Counted from the first letter of the stretch, positions 46,378 through 55,438 are shown. The stretch: 64,000 nt of DNA from Psychrobacter sp. 5A.1 (GCF_030407455.1 NZ_JASDDJ010000003.1:1-64000); one strand, 5' to 3'. Numbers and translations are program-made. The notes: generated by a model from the letters alone, not told the origin.

Positions 46378-48288
46378 ATGAGCGCGGATAATGTCAGGCA
46401 AACAGACGTACTTATTATCGGTGCAGGATTGGCGGGTTTAAGTACTGCGCTATCATTACCAAAATCGCTAAGTATCATGGTACTGAGCAAAGCCGCTTTG
46501 GAGGTTTGCTCAAGCCATTACGCGCAAGGTGGTATCGCTGCAAGTTTGGACCAAAATGACTCCGTGACCGACCATGTCGCTGACACCTTAATCGCAGGCG
46601 CAGGGTTATGCGATGCTGATAATACGACGGAGATACTAAGTGAAGGACAGCAGGCCATACAGTGGCTATGCGAACAAGGTGTCCCTTTTACTCAGAACTC
46701 ACAACAAGATACGAAGCAAAGAACTTTAACTGATTTAAATAGTACTGATTTGAATACTAGTAACTTAGAAATTAACAGCTTACACCTTACCAAAGAAGGT
46801 GGTCATGGCTGCAGGCGAGTGGCTCATGCTGATGACGCAACGGGTCGGCACGTTATGGAAGCTTTAATTATAAAGGCACATGCTGCAAGTAATATCACGA
46901 TATTACCGTATCATGAAGCGTTAAGTCTGCTGAAAGACAATAGAGATAACCACTGCCAAGGTGCACGCGTTTTTGACCACAATAGTCATCGTCAACTCAC
47001 TGTTTATAGTCGCGCAGTCGTACTGGCCAGTGGCGGCCTAGGGCAGCTGTTTCAACGTGCTAGCGCGCCCAATGTTTGTGTCGGTGACGGCGTCATGATG
47101 GCTTGGCAAGCGGGTTGCCGTTTGGCAAATTTAGAATTCATTCAATTTCATCCCACGGGCTTAGCATTAGATGACAGCAGTTTCTTAATCTCTGAAGCGT
47201 TACGCGGTGAAGGTGGACGGCTGTACTGTCCGCAGACAGGTCGACGATTTATGCTAGACGTTGATGAGCGTGCTGAATTGGCACCCAGAGACATCGTTGC
47301 ACGAGCGATCGCTGAGCAGATTAATGTAAATGGTCTTGGCTACGTACATCTTGATGTCAGTCATCTACCAGCGCCATTTTTACAAGAGCATTTTCCGCAA
47401 ATTTATCAGACGTTGCTAACGCTTGGCATTGATATCACGACGGATCCAATACCAGTCGCTCCTACCGCCCACTATAGTTGCGGGGGTGTCGTCACATCTG
47501 TGAACGGTATGACCGATGTCGCAGGGCTGTATGCAGCAGGTGAAGTTGCTCATACCGGCTTGCATGGAGCAAATCGCTTAGCAAGTAATTCATTATTGGA
47601 GTGTGTGGTCGTAGGACGAAATATCGCTGCTGACTTGCCTCGTTATTTGACAGAAATTGAAGTATTAGATGCAGAGCTACATACATCGGCGTATCGTCAT
47701 AATTTGAATGTAAGCGCTGATGATATTTGGAAAACACCCATACTGAAAAACACCCAAACTATTACTCTGCCATATTTTGCATCATCGACATCAAATTTAT
47801 ACGATTATCATGAAGCTAATAAGCACTGCCGTTCTGATGCTGATATGACAGACATCATTGCAAAACTAAAAGCGCTGATGACCGCCAATATGGGTATCAC
47901 ACGTAGTGCTAAAGAGTTAGAGGAAGCGCTTGAACAGATACAACAATGGCAGCAATGGTTGACAAAACCTGAGTTAAGTTCGCTCAATAGTAATGATAGT
48001 GATAGCAATATCAATCGCAAAAAGAGCAATATCAGCATTGATGAGCTTACACATTTACAGTTAGCAAGACAATTACAATTAGCGACATTGATTGTACAGT
48101 CTGCCTCTCAGCGCATTGAAAGTCGTGGTGGGCATTATCGAGAGGATTATCCAAATCTAGCCGTCACACCTCAGACGAGTGTGATTAATCCATTATTAAA
48201 CACGAGAGAAGGTAGTATTGACTGGCTCATTCAGCCTATAATTGTTCATTCAGGAGCTAGAACAATAAAAGCGACGACTGCCACCTAA
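46378..48288 (+). CDS. nadB: L-aspartate oxidase NadB
   Basis: FAD enzyme oxidising aspartate to iminoaspartate for NadA. The frame is open from 46291, overlapping nadA, but ATG 46378 lies one base after the nadA stop and opens directly on the FAD motif (TDVLIIGAGLAGLSTAL), so I chose it: 636 residues. Other blocks are SSHYAQGGIAASL, GGHGCRRVAHADDATG, LEFIQFHPTGLALD, RRFMLDVDERAELAPRD, PTAHYSCGGVVT and GLHGANRLASNSLLE. It is about 100 residues longer than usual because of Asn/Ser-rich inserts, one near residue 110-135 (LTDLNSTDLNTSNLEIN) and one near residue 560 (SNDSDSNINRKKSN), in surface positions. Confidence 0.96.
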   Translation: MSADNVRQTDVLIIGAGLAGLSTALSLPKSLSIMVLSKAALEVCSSHYAQGGIAASLDQNDSVTDHVADTLIAGAGLCDADNTTEILSEGQQAIQWLCEQGVPFTQNSQQDTKQRTLTDLNSTDLNTSNLEINSLHLTKEGGHGCRRVAHADDATGRHVMEALIIKAHAASNITILPYHEALSLLKDNRDNHCQGARVFDHNSHRQLTVYSRAVVLASGGLGQLFQRASAPNVCVGDGVMMAWQAGCRLANLEFIQFHPTGLALDDSSFLISEALRGEGGRLYCPQTGRRFMLDVDERAELAPRDIVARAIAEQINVNGLGYVHLDVSHLPAPFLQEHFPQIYQTLLTLGIDITTDPIPVAPTAHYSCGGVVTSVNGMTDVAGLYAAGEVAHTGLHGANRLASNSLLECVVVGRNIAADLPRYLTEIEVLDAELHTSAYRHNLNVSADDIWKTPILKNTQTITLPYFASSTSNLYDYHEANKHCRSDADMTDIIAKLKALMTANMGITRSAKELEEALEQIQQWQQWLTKPELSSLNSNDSDSNINRKKSNISIDELTHLQLARQLQLATLIVQSASQRIESRGGHYREDYPNLAVTPQTSVINPLLNTREGSIDWLIQPIIVHSGARTIKATTAT

Positions 48289-48328
48289 AAGCAGTAGTCA
48301 ATTGGCATTCTAGTCATTCTTAAAGTGG

Positions 48329-49243
48329 TTGATGACTGCTTTTTATATCTCTCAAAGTGTTAAAAACATGTCTACTGATACGTTGTTTGTGATTGCCCTG
48401 ATGACGGTGGTCAGTTTGGTTTGGGGCATACTGGCTATCCCTCGTCTACGTACTCGCTTGCCTAAGATTTATCTGATTGCTCGCTCTTGGTGGCTCATGT
48501 TAGTGGCTCTGTGCGCATGCTACGTTATCGCCAAAATAGATAATAGTCAGCATGGCCACCCTTATCAATGGGTACTCATTGCGTTTTTTATGTTAATCGG
48601 GCTACGTGGCTGCTATGAGATTAAACGCGTATGGAGCATATATGACAAAGCGGGGCTGATTAGCAAACTCCAAGCACGCGGGCTACAACCAAAAATAATA
48701 CCTGATAAACCAAAATCAGTACTGATACACGCCTATACGCGTCTCAATCTATTGGACATCATATTTAGTAGCGCCTTTATCTCTCTGATTCTGAGCCTTA
48801 TCGTATTGCAGCAATTGACATGGCAGCGTGAGCAATATGGCATCTTACTTTTTGTATTTTTTGCCAGCCAGTTCAACGATATTGCCCAATATTTATGTGG
48901 GCGATTACTGGGACGCAAACTGTTTAAGCGAGGTCTCGCTCCTACTGTTAGCCCAAATAAAAGCATTGAAGGGGCGATTTTTGGCAGTTTGTGTGCTGCT
49001 ATATTGGCTTCATCGTTAGGATTATGGCTCACGCCTTTTAGCGGGTGGCTTTGTTTATTAGCAGCCTACGGTTTGGCAGTTAGTGGTATCGCGGGAGATT
49101 TATTAGAGTCAGCATTTAAGCGTCAACATGGCGTAAAAGACACTGGAACGATGCTCGCTGGACATGGCGGCGTATTAGATCGGATAGACAGCTTACTGAT
49201 TGGAGTGCCCGTATTTACCTTGCTTTATTGGCTGTTTGGATGA
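48329..49243 (+). CDS. CdsA-like phosphatidate cytidylyltransferase (YnbB type)
   Basis: Integral membrane protein of 304 residues with about eight hydrophobic segments. The C-terminal signature of CDP-diglyceride synthases is clear: GDLLESAFKRQHGVKDTGTM followed by GHGGVLDRIDSLLIG (about residues 255-290). Converts phosphatidate and CTP to CDP-diacylglycerol by family. The position, next to the lipid genes at 49323-54178 and not beside the usual uppS-dxr-rseP genes, suggests a second, dedicated copy like YnbB of E. coli, the partner of the YnbA-like domain encoded on the opposite strand. It is 40 bases downstream of nadB and may be read through from it. An in-frame ATG at 48368 is a second possible start. 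Confidence 0.85.
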   Translation: MMTAFYISQSVKNMSTDTLFVIALMTVVSLVWGILAIPRLRTRLPKIYLIARSWWLMLVALCACYVIAKIDNSQHGHPYQWVLIAFFMLIGLRGCYEIKRVWSIYDKAGLISKLQARGLQPKIIPDKPKSVLIHAYTRLNLLDIIFSSAFISLILSLIVLQQLTWQREQYGILLFVFFASQFNDIAQYLCGRLLGRKLFKRGLAPTVSPNKSIEGAIFGSLCAAILASSLGLWLTPFSGWLCLLAAYGLAVSGIAGDLLESAFKRQHGVKDTGTMLAGHGGVLDRIDSLLIGVPVFTLLYWLFG

Positions 49244-49254
49244 GCAGCCCATTT

Positions 49255-49330
49255 TTGATTAGGACAGTGCTTGATTAAGACAATGCTTGATTAAGACAAT
49301 GCTTGATTAAGACAATGCTTGGTTAAGAAG
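49255..49330. repeat. 16-bp tandem repeat, about 4.5 units
   Basis: Units of TTGATTAAGACAATGC at 49271, 49287 and 49303, preceded by a variant unit (TTGATTAGGACAGTGC) at 49255 and followed by a partial one running into the end of the next gene. The unit length is not a multiple of three and the block fills the 79-base gap between converging genes. Confidence 0.9.
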
Positions 49331-50138
49331 ACTTATCTAGCTTACTGCGCAATATCCAATTGAGTAATGGCTTGGGTAAGTGGTTTAACGCCCGAGTAAT
49401 ATAGCGCATTGAGCGTGGGAATATTGCCAATGCAACATCATTATAAATCGCCTGCATAACCTCATCAACCGCTGTTGGCGTGCTCATGATAAAGGGTTTA
49501 TGACTGGCATCACCGTCATTTAAATCGCGCAATGCTTGGGTATCGATATAGCCTGAGGCAATACAATTCACTTGGATATTATAAGGCGCAAGTGCTGCTC
49601 GATAAGCGCTAGCAGCCGCAATCATCGCGCGCTTACTCTTTGCATAAAGACTGGCATAAGGATAATCCATCGTGCCAGCGATAGAGGCAATACAAATTAG
49701 GCTTGGTCTATCGCTTTTGCTAACGCCCAATGACTGATGTTGCTGCTTTGACTGCGCGCTTGCCCATCTAAAAACCTGCGCAAATGCCTGCAAGTTAATC
49801 GCTAGCATTTTATCACTGTCTGCTTGGTTTAGATGATGAACACGCTCATTGGTATAACTGCCAGCACTATAGACAAGCCTTTGAAAGCTTGTAGCTGACA
49901 ATTTATCTAACAAACTCTGTGTTTGGATAACATCCGTTAAGTCGCAAGCATAAGTCACGATGGTAGGATGCTGGTTATTAATGTCGGCTATCTTTGCCTC
50001 GTTACTACCAACAACGCTCACCTGCCAGCCAAGCTGCAAATGATGCAGAGCCAATGCCAAGCCAAGACCACTCGTACCACCAACGACAATAATATGCGGC
50101 GTATGATTTTCAGCGGTATCTTCTACGTGAGTTTTCAT
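49323..50138 (-). CDS. Short-chain dehydrogenase/reductase
   Basis: NAD(P)-dependent oxidoreductase of 271 residues of the classical SDR family. The nucleotide-binding motif GGTSGLGLALALH lies near residue 20, the active-site Tyr-x3-Lys is YAKSKRAM near residue 165 with the Ser in ICIASIAGT, and LVYSAGS replaces the usual NNAG. The start ATG overlaps the stop of the patatin-like gene by 4 bases (ATGA), so they are translationally coupled. Substrate unknown; a lipid or fatty-acyl substrate is suggested by the neighbours only. There is a membrane-binding or hydrophobic C-terminal stretch (LPKPLLNWILRSKL). Confidence 0.88.
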   Translation of the reverse strand: MKTHVEDTAENHTPHIIVVGGTSGLGLALALHHLQLGWQVSVVGSNEAKIADINNQHPTIVTYACDLTDVIQTQSLLDKLSATSFQRLVYSAGSYTNERVHHLNQADSDKMLAINLQAFAQVFRWASAQSKQQHQSLGVSKSDRPSLICIASIAGTMDYPYASLYAKSKRAMIAAASAYRAALAPYNIQVNCIASGYIDTQALRDLNDGDASHKPFIMSTPTAVDEVMQAIYNDVALAIFPRSMRYITRALNHLPKPLLNWILRSKLDKSS

Positions 50139-51322
50139 AAATTATGCTGCTGTATGTAATCAGCCGTACGCTGGTAGCCATATTGCCATTGCGCCTGCAT
50201 TTGCTGCACAAAGCCGTCGTAATTACTGTGTATCAGCTCAACAGTCATTTGTTTTATATTAAAACGCTTTTGCACATTTTGGCCCGCTAACTGCTGCGCA
50301 TTATCGGCAAAGGGTAGCCAGTGTAGCCAATGTTTTTCGCTAGCAGTATTAGTGTGCGACGACACTTCCATCGGTTGATAACCGTGTACTGCTGCCAGTC
50401 GCTCATTAGGATCAAAACCAAAAACACGCTGAATCGCGGGAGCAGCCAGCCATGAGTCATACCCTGCCTTAGTCTCTGCAAATACGCTATCACCCAACTG
50501 ACAGGCTAGCTCAATCGGTGTGAGATTAATCACCCCACCTAAGCACCAGCCAACCGCTGTGATGTGTGTGGGCGGCAAGTAATACATGTCTGCCATAGAA
50601 GCACGAACCACTGGGGCAAAATCCCATTGTGTTTCTACCTTTACAGACGGATGTATGCGCTCATTTGCAAATGCCTGCGCTGGTGATCTCAATTTCTCGT
50701 CAGTCAGATTTGATGCAGAATGCTCAAAGCGTGGCGGTGCAAATAATAATTCTTGTAGCTTTAATTGTTCATTATATAAACCATCAATAGGCGCTTGATA
50801 AAGACGACTGGCAATGATGGCTATCTCAGGGATGCTAGCATTAGACTGACGACTGCCATTTTCGCTAGATGCAAAGCTAGACAGCTCATCAAGCCATCGC
50901 GCCTCGTCATCGATACGAAACATAGCCAACTGCTGTAACTCGTCTAATAATTGCCCATAGCTGTCTGCTTGCTGCTGTCTTTGTCCATTGCCTTGTTGCT
51001 TTGACAATCGCCAACGGTTGAGCGCACTGGTCATATAACGCATTTTTGCACGCCTGTTGGCTTCATCTGGCGCGACATGCCTAATCGCAGCAATGGTACG
51101 AGACAATTCGCGACTGCACATCAGCGCTTGCAAATCTTTGGGGTCAGGCGCAAGTTGCACCAAGTAAGCGGATAAGCTCCCACCGCAAGTACCGACAATA
51201 ATATCTGGCGTCAAATCATGTGCCACTAGGGCTGCATAACTACCCAGATAGTAACCAAAACGTGAGCCACCTCCGGAAAAAAGTTGGACACGCTCGTACG
51301 GCTTGGTACGGTTATTAGTCAT
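50135..51322 (-). CDS. Patatin-like protein with substituted catalytic residues
   Basis: 395 residues. The patatin fold is recognised from the glycine-rich oxyanion loop FSGGGSRFGYYLG (about residues 15-27), the nucleophile elbow GTCGGSLSA and the block VVRASMADMYYLPP followed by LGGVINLTPIELA. In active patatin phospholipases the elbow is GxSxG and the second block has DG(G/A). Here the nucleophile Ser is Cys46 and the Asp is Leu261, so both members of the Ser-Asp dyad are replaced. It is either a pseudoenzyme or works by a different route. Starts three bases after the fusion gene at 51326 and is coupled to the SDR gene downstream. Confidence 0.85.
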   Translation of the reverse strand: MTNNRTKPYERVQLFSGGGSRFGYYLGSYAALVAHDLTPDIIVGTCGGSLSAYLVQLAPDPKDLQALMCSRELSRTIAAIRHVAPDEANRRAKMRYMTSALNRWRLSKQQGNGQRQQQADSYGQLLDELQQLAMFRIDDEARWLDELSSFASSENGSRQSNASIPEIAIIASRLYQAPIDGLYNEQLKLQELLFAPPRFEHSASNLTDEKLRSPAQAFANERIHPSVKVETQWDFAPVVRASMADMYYLPPTHITAVGWCLGGVINLTPIELACQLGDSVFAETKAGYDSWLAAPAIQRVFGFDPNERLAAVHGYQPMEVSSHTNTASEKHWLHWLPFADNAQQLAGQNVQKRFNIKQMTVELIHSNYDGFVQQMQAQWQYGYQRTADYIQQHNL

Positions 51323-51325
51323 TTG

Positions 51326-54178
51326 TTACTTATCATCGATTGGTGCCGTTTTAATCGCCAATGATACGGTAAAGATACCAAAACGGTCGATACGCATGGC
51401 GACTTTCTTGAAGCCAGCACGCTCAACCAATTGATCCATCTCGGCTTGCGAGCGACAACGCATCACCCAACTGCTGCCACGATGATTGTTCAACGTCTTA
51501 CTGATAAACTCTTGCTCAGGATGCCACGGCTGATTGGTATAAATTAAATAGCCATCCGCTTTTAAACTGTCATAAATCCCCGCCAATGCCGTTTCGGGTA
51601 GTGTATTGTCAGAAAACAATTCAAACACGCCTGAGCTGATGGCAATATCAAAGCCTGACGTTTTCAACGGTTTTCCTTTAACGTTTGTGCTTACCTTCTC
51701 TACCGACTGATAACTTTTGGCATCAAACGCATCCTTTTGACAAGCAATGACTCGATCAGCAATCGCTAACTGCTCCGCTTTTGCTTGCAGTGCCTGAATA
51801 TTATGCATCTCATAATCTCGTAGCTCCGCATGCAAATCGGTAAACGCTGTCAACAAATCAAATGCGTAAAAACCATGGCCACTAGCGATATCCAACAGTT
51901 TTGGTTGATATGGTTTGGCGTTACTCTGGTTTTTCTCTTCGATATCTGCGAGTGCTAAACGTGCCAGCTCTAATATATGCTCACGGCGAATACGAATACC
52001 TTGCCAGCCGATATTGTTCAAATAAAATTTATCGATTGCGTGACCAAATTTATTCTGACCACTGGGCTGATTATAATAAACATGATCCAGCGAATGACCC
52101 GAGTCAAATCCATGCTCAAGCCCTGTCGCAATCGCATCGCTGACATGACCGAACTTCTGCATCGCAAAACGCGTAATGGCAAAACTCGGATTAAACGGCT
52201 TAATCGCTAAGCGGTCTACCTTGTCTTTACTGGCGCTATTCAAATGAGCGGTACTCAAATCAGGTGCTTGGACGTGTGTGCTAAATACTTGCTCAGCGAA
52301 ATCAATGCAGTCGGAAAAGACATCTGCTTTATTGGTCTCATGAAAAATCGCATGATAGCTGTCTGGGTACAACTGCCAGCGTTTGGTAGGTGTATTAATC
52401 GCTTCATAAAACGTGCGTTCAGCCTGCTTATCGACCACATAGTCCTTGCCTGCACACAATACAAACGTCGGTACAGTGATAGCCCCTGCATCGTCTAGCA
52501 AGCGCTGACCCGTCGCATGGGTATCGATGAGTAAGTCGGTTGAAATGCTATTCGATATCAATGGATCAGCATTATAAGCTTGCTGCGCGTCTTTATCATG
52601 AGTCAATACTTGCGCTTTGACATAGCTACTAACACGCGACATCAAACCCAATGTCCGTGCTACCTTTAATGACGGTATCGCAAAAGGCATATATAAGCGA
52701 ATGCTTAGCGCAGGTGTGCCGAGTATCATCCCGCGAATACTGGGCGCATAGTCATGTACCCATGCTGCTGCAAGCACCGCACCGATACTGCTGGCGACGA
52801 TTAAGGTATCCTCGATAGCAATACCCGTTTGCCCGATGACCAACTGCACAAAACCGTCTAAATCGCGCTCAAGCTCAGTGACGCTCTCGGCATGGTCTTT
52901 GATACCACCCGAGCGCCCATTGCCGCGCGCATCCCAAGCAAAGACTTGATAGCCAGCTGTTGCAAACTGCTCTCCTAACTCTGCTAATCGACCCGAATGC
53001 TCGTGTCCACGATGCAATAGAATAACTTGACGCAGAGGCTGACTGGCTTTGTTTATGTGCGATTTTTTTATATCGGCTAAAGGCATCGTTAACCAATAGC
53101 GATAATAAATAGCAGTGCCGTCATAAGCGTTGTAGCAACTTTCACCATTTATGATTTTGATTACAGGCGAGTCAAAACCAATGTCATCTTGTGCGAGTGT
53201 TGATTGGCTCTTGAGCTGATTTTGGTTATTGAGTTGATCGTTGCTAGGTGTAACGGGCATCGTGTTGGACTCCAAAAAGGAAGTTTGAGTAGCAGAATTT
53301 GACATAGAAAGGGTTGCTGTAGAACCATCAACAGATAACGTATCAGCTTGACCAAACTCAGTATGACGACTCATGAGAGAAATGGAGTTATCTGACGCTT
53401 CTTTGGTCAATTTAAAACTGTCTGAATTCACAGACCGAAGCAAAGGTGGGTCACGCATCAAGTACAACGCTGCCATATAACGCATGCGGTTGAGGCAAGT
53501 CTTTAGTAGCATTACCTCTGTCAGTATAAATAATCGACCCTTTCTGATATGAGGCAATGACATCGGTGCTTTAATACATACTGGTGCTTTAGCTTTAACA
53601 CCCATAAAAGCACCAAGCACGCCTAGCACCAAAGCACGATCACTTTTGCCCAATGGCCCTTGGTTAGCCCGCATGCCTAACATCGTATGGCTAGCGATAC
53701 CAAGTAGCTCGGTGCCAATACTAAGCGCGATGAGACTGGCAATATGGTGCTGATGGGTTGGTACATTAGTTAATACATTAGCCGATGAATTAGTCGGTGA
53801 ATCAACTACTGCGCTTGAGCATTTTTTATTACTAACATGAGGGGTCAGGCTCGCCAATAATGCCGTATCGGCAATAATATCGCCCATTTCATTCAGCATG
53901 GCTCCTAGCGTTGACGCCTGACCATGCTCACGCGCCATCATACCGTCGATGGCATTGAGCGCCATACGCACGAACAATGATGATGGCAGTAAAAGCCATA
54001 GCGCTTGCTGCTCAGCTGCTGGCTTGGCAATCACATACGCTGTACCCACACTCAATAATACTGCGGATACGGTTACTTGATTGGCCGTAAAATTTTTCTC
54101 AACTAAGGTATCGCTTATCGGGCGCAATTGATCTTGAAATTGAGATTTGAGCTGATATAGCGACATGATGCTAGCCAA
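51326..54178 (-). CDS. Trifunctional fusion: CDP-alcohol phosphotransferase, alpha/beta hydrolase and methyltransferase
   Basis: 950 residues. Residues 1-235: membrane CDP-alcohol phosphatidyltransferase of YnbA type, with RMALNAIDGMMAREHGQ, LGAMLNEMGDIIAD and GPLGKSDRALVLG; in the signature the first and third Asp are Asn75 and Asn96, as in the YnbA group as I recall it. Residues 235-340: Ser/Asn-rich linker. Residues 345-640: alpha/beta hydrolase of the monoacylglycerol-lipase type (LHRGHEHSGR, WDARGNGRS, elbow VASSIGAVLAAAW, KDYVVD, SYHAIFHE). Residues 700-945: class I SAM methyltransferase (LLDIASGHGFYAFDLL). The hydrolase-methyltransferase part corresponds to YnbC of E. coli. The gene is first in an operon with the patatin-like and SDR genes. 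Substrates unknown; a special phospholipid head group is the inference. Confidence 0.87.
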   Translation of the reverse strand: MASIMSLYQLKSQFQDQLRPISDTLVEKNFTANQVTVSAVLLSVGTAYVIAKPAAEQQALWLLLPSSLFVRMALNAIDGMMAREHGQASTLGAMLNEMGDIIADTALLASLTPHVSNKKCSSAVVDSPTNSSANVLTNVPTHQHHIASLIALSIGTELLGIASHTMLGMRANQGPLGKSDRALVLGVLGAFMGVKAKAPVCIKAPMSLPHIRKGRLFILTEVMLLKTCLNRMRYMAALYLMRDPPLLRSVNSDSFKLTKEASDNSISLMSRHTEFGQADTLSVDGSTATLSMSNSATQTSFLESNTMPVTPSNDQLNNQNQLKSQSTLAQDDIGFDSPVIKIINGESCYNAYDGTAIYYRYWLTMPLADIKKSHINKASQPLRQVILLHRGHEHSGRLAELGEQFATAGYQVFAWDARGNGRSGGIKDHAESVTELERDLDGFVQLVIGQTGIAIEDTLIVASSIGAVLAAAWVHDYAPSIRGMILGTPALSIRLYMPFAIPSLKVARTLGLMSRVSSYVKAQVLTHDKDAQQAYNADPLISNSISTDLLIDTHATGQRLLDDAGAITVPTFVLCAGKDYVVDKQAERTFYEAINTPTKRWQLYPDSYHAIFHETNKADVFSDCIDFAEQVFSTHVQAPDLSTAHLNSASKDKVDRLAIKPFNPSFAITRFAMQKFGHVSDAIATGLEHGFDSGHSLDHVYYNQPSGQNKFGHAIDKFYLNNIGWQGIRIRREHILELARLALADIEEKNQSNAKPYQPKLLDIASGHGFYAFDLLTAFTDLHAELRDYEMHNIQALQAKAEQLAIADRVIACQKDAFDAKSYQSVEKVSTNVKGKPLKTSGFDIAISSGVFELFSDNTLPETALAGIYDSLKADGYLIYTNQPWHPEQEFISKTLNNHRGSSWVMRCRSQAEMDQLVERAGFKKVAMRIDRFGIFTVSLAIKTAPIDDK

Positions 54179-54280
54179 ATATTTTTGATGCCATAATGTA
54201 ACAACAAAAGTTTGTTAGGTAAAGCATTACCAATCATTCAAAATTGCTCAAATATGTTTAAAAAGACAACTATTATCATG

Positions 54281-54380
54281 ACTATAGTTTAGAAGAGAGT
54301 CCAGGCAACCGAGTGCAGCTGTATGTGTGATACCTCAAGCGAGGTTAACGCTGTCATACTTTCATAGTGGATTGACTATA
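54281..54380. repeat. Family C repeat, full copy 2
   Basis: ACTATAGTTTAGAAGAGAG at the left, GAGGTTAACGCTGTCA inside and GTGGATTGACTATA at the right, in the opposite orientation to the copy at 18592. It lies between the fusion gene and the divergent lysO gene. The rest of the 54179-54526 gap shows nothing I can name. Confidence 0.75.
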
Positions 54381-54526
54381 TAACCGTCTAAGCCTTCACT
54401 TCTGCATCAATAAAGACCCTGATTTACCATGAATATCAGTTGCTCATGTCAGTATTGCTAGCCTGATATGATACAATCTTCAGCTTCTTAAAAACGCCTT
54501 GTTAAAAACGCTGCGAGCCTATCATC

Positions 54527-55438
54527 ATGCAAAGCCTCATTACCCTTGTTCTGGTCCTAATGCCAATGTTTATTGGCTTTGCCATTCCTTCTAATCCCAC
54601 CATGACGAAGTTGGCTGACAAAGGCTTATCTTATTTGGTTTACGTCATCTTGGCACTGATCGGTATTGAGCTGTCACAGGTAGAAGGGCTAGGTAATCAG
54701 CTGGGTGAAATTGCGCTGTATGTCACTGTATTATCGATACTGACAATTGGCATGGGTTTATTTGGGCTGATGTTGTTCGATCACCTGCGCCCATGGCATG
54801 CCAAAAAACCCAGCGTAAAATCCAAAGAGCATCGCGTCAGTATTCGAGGCAGCCTCGCCCAAGTCGTTTGCGTAGTAATCGGCATGGCAATTGGCTATTT
54901 CCTACCCGCTGATTATATGCCGCACGAAAACTCTATGACCGTCATGCTGATGATCTTGATTTTATTGGTCGGTATCGGTTTAAAAGGTTCAGGAATTACC
55001 TTAAAGGAAGTGCTCCTCAATAAACGCGGCGTAGAAATGAGCATCATTTTTACGCTATCAGTATTGGTCGGTGGGCTTGTTTTTGCGCTATTGTTTACGG
55101 ATGTATCGTGGACGAAAGGCTTGGCACTGTCATCAGGATTTGGTTGGTACTCCCTATCCGCCATTGTGATGACAGACGCTTATGGCGCGGTCTGGGGTAG
55201 TGTCGCCTTATTCAATGACTTGGTACGTGAGTTCTTTGCGTTACTATTTATTCCCGTATTTATGCGCAAATACCCATCAGCAGCGGTAGGGCTTGGTGGC
55301 GCGACCAGCCTAGATTTTACCTTGCCAATCATTCAACAATCAGGCGGTCTAAAGGTCGTGCCATTGGCGATTAGTTTTGGCTTTTTGATTAATATTGTCT
55401 CGCCCGTACTAATGGTGTTGTTCTCGTCTTTGGGGTAA
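54527..55438 (+). CDS. lysO: LysO family lysine exporter
   Basis: Inner-membrane transporter (formerly YbjE/DUF340) that exports lysine and its analogues. 303 residues and about eight to nine hydrophobic segments. The family blocks are DKGLSYLVYVILALIGIEL, GSGITLKEVLLNKRGVEM, SGFGWYSLSAIVMTDAYGAVWGS, FNDLVREFFALLFIPVFM and GGATSLDFTLPIIQQSGG. An ArgO/LysE exporter is present at 39503, so the organism has two export routes for basic amino acids in this window. Confidence 0.93.
   Translation: MQSLITLVLVLMPMFIGFAIPSNPTMTKLADKGLSYLVYVILALIGIELSQVEGLGNQLGEIALYVTVLSILTIGMGLFGLMLFDHLRPWHAKKPSVKSKEHRVSIRGSLAQVVCVVIGMAIGYFLPADYMPHENSMTVMLMILILLVGIGLKGSGITLKEVLLNKRGVEMSIIFTLSVLVGGLVFALLFTDVSWTKGLALSSGFGWYSLSAIVMTDAYGAVWGSVALFNDLVREFFALLFIPVFMRKYPSAAVGLGGATSLDFTLPIIQQSGGLKVVPLAISFGFLINIVSPVLMVLFSSLG

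Noticed and set aside
49255-49330. Possible CRISPR-like array
   Set aside because: The 16-base units are directly adjacent without spacers; it is a simple tandem repeat.
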